In this document: piece by piece, positions 61,701 through 64,000 of the stretch
Position numbering within the stretch: the stretch's first letter is position 1
How the letters are laid out: every line of letters starts with the position of its first letter
The notes under the pieces: generated by a model
Databases searched by the model: none
What the model saw: the letters and a program-made list of their open reading frames with translations, nothing else
What the model was told of the DNA's origin: nothing
Program-made: the position numbers and the translations under genes
NCBI GenBank assembly: GCA_003999685.1
Contig: CP021227.1
Location: 558,001 to 622,000 of the forward strand
Source of the DNA: Taiwanofungus camphoratus
Taxonomy: Eukaryota; Basidiomycota; Agaricomycetes; Polyporales; Taiwanofungaceae
Direction: 5' to 3'
DNA: 64,000 bases

Positions 61701-64000
61701 CTCGTTGGTGATCTGAACCGTTTAGGTTTAGGCGTCGAAGGAGACAAGTTGGAGTTGATGCACTTCTGGAAGCGCCAGAAGGGGTATTCGACTTCCAGAC
61801 CCCTTGGTCCAGATCTAACCATCTGAACTGATGGACATGACGTCACTTTGCGAGCAAAGGACACGATGCGCTATCTTGGGTTCTTTTTAGACCCCAAGCT
61901 TAGCTTCCATGCACACGTGCGGTTTTATGCCAACAAGGCGGCCAGCACGTGCAATGCACTCTGCATGCTCGGCAATTCAGCACGCGGATTCCATCCCATT
62001 AACAAACAGCGGCTCTATATAGCGCACGTCGTTCCGTTGATGCTATACGGCGCTCAACTGTGGTGGAACCCACAGTGGAAGGGCCTCAAATGGGCTGCAA
62101 AAGAATTGCAGACCGCTGATACGACCTAGGGGACCCTGGTACCTAGGGAGTGCTCCGCAACGTGGCTGTGGGGTAGTGTGATAACTGTGAGGGTGTGAGG
62201 GTAGGAGCTACAACCTGTATGATACCGGGAAACCTGTATGTCTTGTTTTTGTAAGTAGGGGAGTAAGGGGTCAAGGGTCCTGCACAACAGGATCTTGTTC
62301 CTAAGTGCTATACGATCCCTAAGGCCTTGCGAGGCCCTCCGAAGTACACGAAGTTCTTCAAGATTCTGCGAAGTCCTTCGAAGTTTTAGCTAAGTCGCAC
62401 GAGCTGACTTCGTAGATGCTGCGAAGTCCTTTTAGCTAGAGTTAGCTAAAGGGCGTAAGGCTTAGAGATTTGTTAGAGCGAGGTGGGCGAGGTTTGGCTA
62501 GCATAGGAGACCTGTAGGAGAGGTCGGAGAGTTTGAGGGCGTAGGGAGATGTACTATAGCCTGAAACTAAGGCTATGGGGGAGTCGTAGGGCTATTTGTA
62601 GGACATAGGGATGACACAACGTGAGCCTAAGGGTATAACTAAGGCGGAGGCCCACCGGGTAGATGCTATATGAGGTGCCGAAAGGTGCGAAGTCACGGCG
62701 ACTTTGTGGATCGTAGTGCGTAGTTCGGGAAGCGTAGACATGGTTCGTAGATATATCGCGAGCGTAGACGTAGTTCAAAGGTACTGAAACGAAGCTGGGG
62801 TGGAGACTTAGGGACCTTAGGACCGTTCCTAAGGTTGTACTCGCGGCGCTTTCCTGAGATCGGAGCTACAGGGGAACTGGTATTCCAAAGAGAGAAGCGT
62901 GCACTGAGGGGTCTCTGTCGTACATAGTAAACTACCTCTGACTAAATAGGGGAGCGTGAGGTGAACTATTCTTGCGTGAAGTGATCCTTACGAGTCCGAA
63001 ATGTATACTAAAGCGCATGGACTCCGAAGTGAACACAAGGAGGATAGGAACTAATTAGGAACTGAAACAGGGGAACTACGTACGGTAGAAAGGTGACCAA
63101 GTTCATTCACGAGGGCGGGATGACTATCCGAGAGCAGCTATGCGCCGTGATCACCTATCTTAGTGGGCTAAGAGCGCACGAAGTTCTTAGCAGCGGGACT
63201 TGGCCTAATCAGGGTAGGAGGTGTCCTAACTGGGTGGAGGGCCATATGGGTACGCCCTAGGATGACCTTATGGCATAGGATTGAGACCCATGGGGGTGCA
63301 CAAGGCTTCCTAAGTCCAACTTCCGGAACTTCAGACCGTTTCGGAGCCTATCGGAGGTAGCTGCAATCACAAGAGCTAGGAGAGACTTAGCTAAGACTTC
63401 TTAGCTAAGCCCGGGACGAGTGACGTAGTAGATAGGACCTAGATCCAATGGAACAGTATGGGAGGGCCGGCAGTGTCCGATAGTGGACTTAGCAGGAGTT
63501 AGGGACTTCGCGTCTAGCATTCGAAATCTCGTAGCACCTCGTGTGACTTCGCAAGACTTTGTAGGGTGTTAGGAGGGTTTAGGAAGGAGAGGGGGCGTTA
63601 GGAATATTATAGGGACCTATCCCTCCTGTCGTAGGCTGTAGGAGAGTCTTAGAGTGGTCGGTTGGGGGATTAGAAAGCTCCTAATAATCGCGATTCGGGG
63701 CCCAGGAGGCTACAGGACTCATCACCGCTCAGTCGAGAGCAGCTAGGTGGATCACCGGTTGTTTTAAGACCACACCGATCGGAGCGATGGAGATGCTGGG
63801 TGGGTTGGTCCCCATCCGCATCCAGGTCGACCGGTACATGGAAAAAGCTGCGCTTCGAGCGCGGCGAGTTCATGAAGGGCACCCAATGAGAGCCGCCCTT
63901 CCACCCTATTGAACGACTAACGTCACCAATATCACTGCGCCATGGCCGCTTAACTCGCGCTGTGGCAAAAAACAGGCTGTCACCCCCATGACGTTCATAG
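58755..64000 (+). mobile_element. LINE (non-LTR retrotransposon), runs off right edge
   Basis: One continuous frame from the ATG at 58809 encodes a Ser/Pro-rich N-terminus (about 200 residues) and an apurinic-type endonuclease (ISANVQKSAE, DIVCVQE, CGDFNLHHPLWD, NSDHAVL). The reverse transcriptase follows (YRPICLLNCFGKLFEKI, VGQGSSLS, FYVDDSLIMA). After R copy F the C-terminal region resumes with AQSRAARWITGCF. The frame holds five in-frame stops (59562 TGA, 61272 TAG, 61428 TGA, 61824 TGA, 63910 TGA) but no frameshift, and R copy F (62117-63724) splits it. All stops fit single transitions from CGA, CAG or TGG. It is inactive. Confidence 0.9.
62117..63724 (+). repeat. R unit, copy F (1.61 kb, short form)
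   Basis: This is inserted in the LINE with a perfect 4-bp target duplication CCGC (62113-62116 and 63725-63728). Leaving out the unit and one duplicate restores the LINE reading frame. It shares two internal deletions with copy B. Confidence 0.93.

Overview
The window looks like nuclear DNA of a mushroom-forming basidiomycete (Agaricomycetes). The reasons are genes split by many 50-100 nt GT-AG introns, several genes of the fungal FunK1 kinase family, a basidiomycete-type tnp2 (CACTA) transposase fragment, a chromodomain Ty3/gypsy element and a LINE. No organism name can be given from the sequence alone.

Region 1 (1-7.0 kb): the 5' part of a FunK1 kinase gene on the minus strand runs off the left edge. 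Next to it (3015-6559) lies one arm of a 3.5 kb inverted repeat whose partner is 48.7 kb away (55247-58754). Each arm holds a FunK1 relic abutting a flavin-monooxygenase relic.

Region 2 (8.2-15.4 kb): a TE-free block of conserved housekeeping genes. It holds the PP1 catalytic subunit (seven exons), SDHAF2/Sdh5 (mitochondrial flavinylation of succinate dehydrogenase), a DXD-motif type II membrane glycosyltransferase, and a Dhh1/DDX6 RNA helicase. Exon boundaries were assigned by hand, and all join in frame.

Region 3 (15.4-29.1 kb): a decayed FunK1 gene, a 5'-truncated retroposon with a poly(A) tail and a 14-bp target-site duplication, a large PH-domain protein gene, and a nearly full-length FunK1 gene. 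That last gene is an inverted, in part almost identical copy of the one at the left edge.

Region 4 (29.1-64 kb): a nested transposon graveyard. A third FunK1 gene was split by a Ty3/gypsy chromovirus (30137-41099, 5-bp target duplication). The chromovirus was in turn hit by another LTR (30638-32977), and that LTR by a 1.76-kb non-coding LTR-like unit, here called R. Six R copies occur, each inside another repeat and with 4-bp target duplications where these can still be read. A diverged seventh R-like unit precedes a gag fragment, which suggests that the six are solo LTRs. Other residents are a Tc1/mariner element with about 210-bp inverted ends, a truncated CACTA transposase gene, and a LINE that runs off the right edge and is interrupted by R.

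The clearest biological theme is repeated birth and death of FunK1 kinase genes (six loci or relics) in a repeat-rich accessory segment beside a stable core-gene block.
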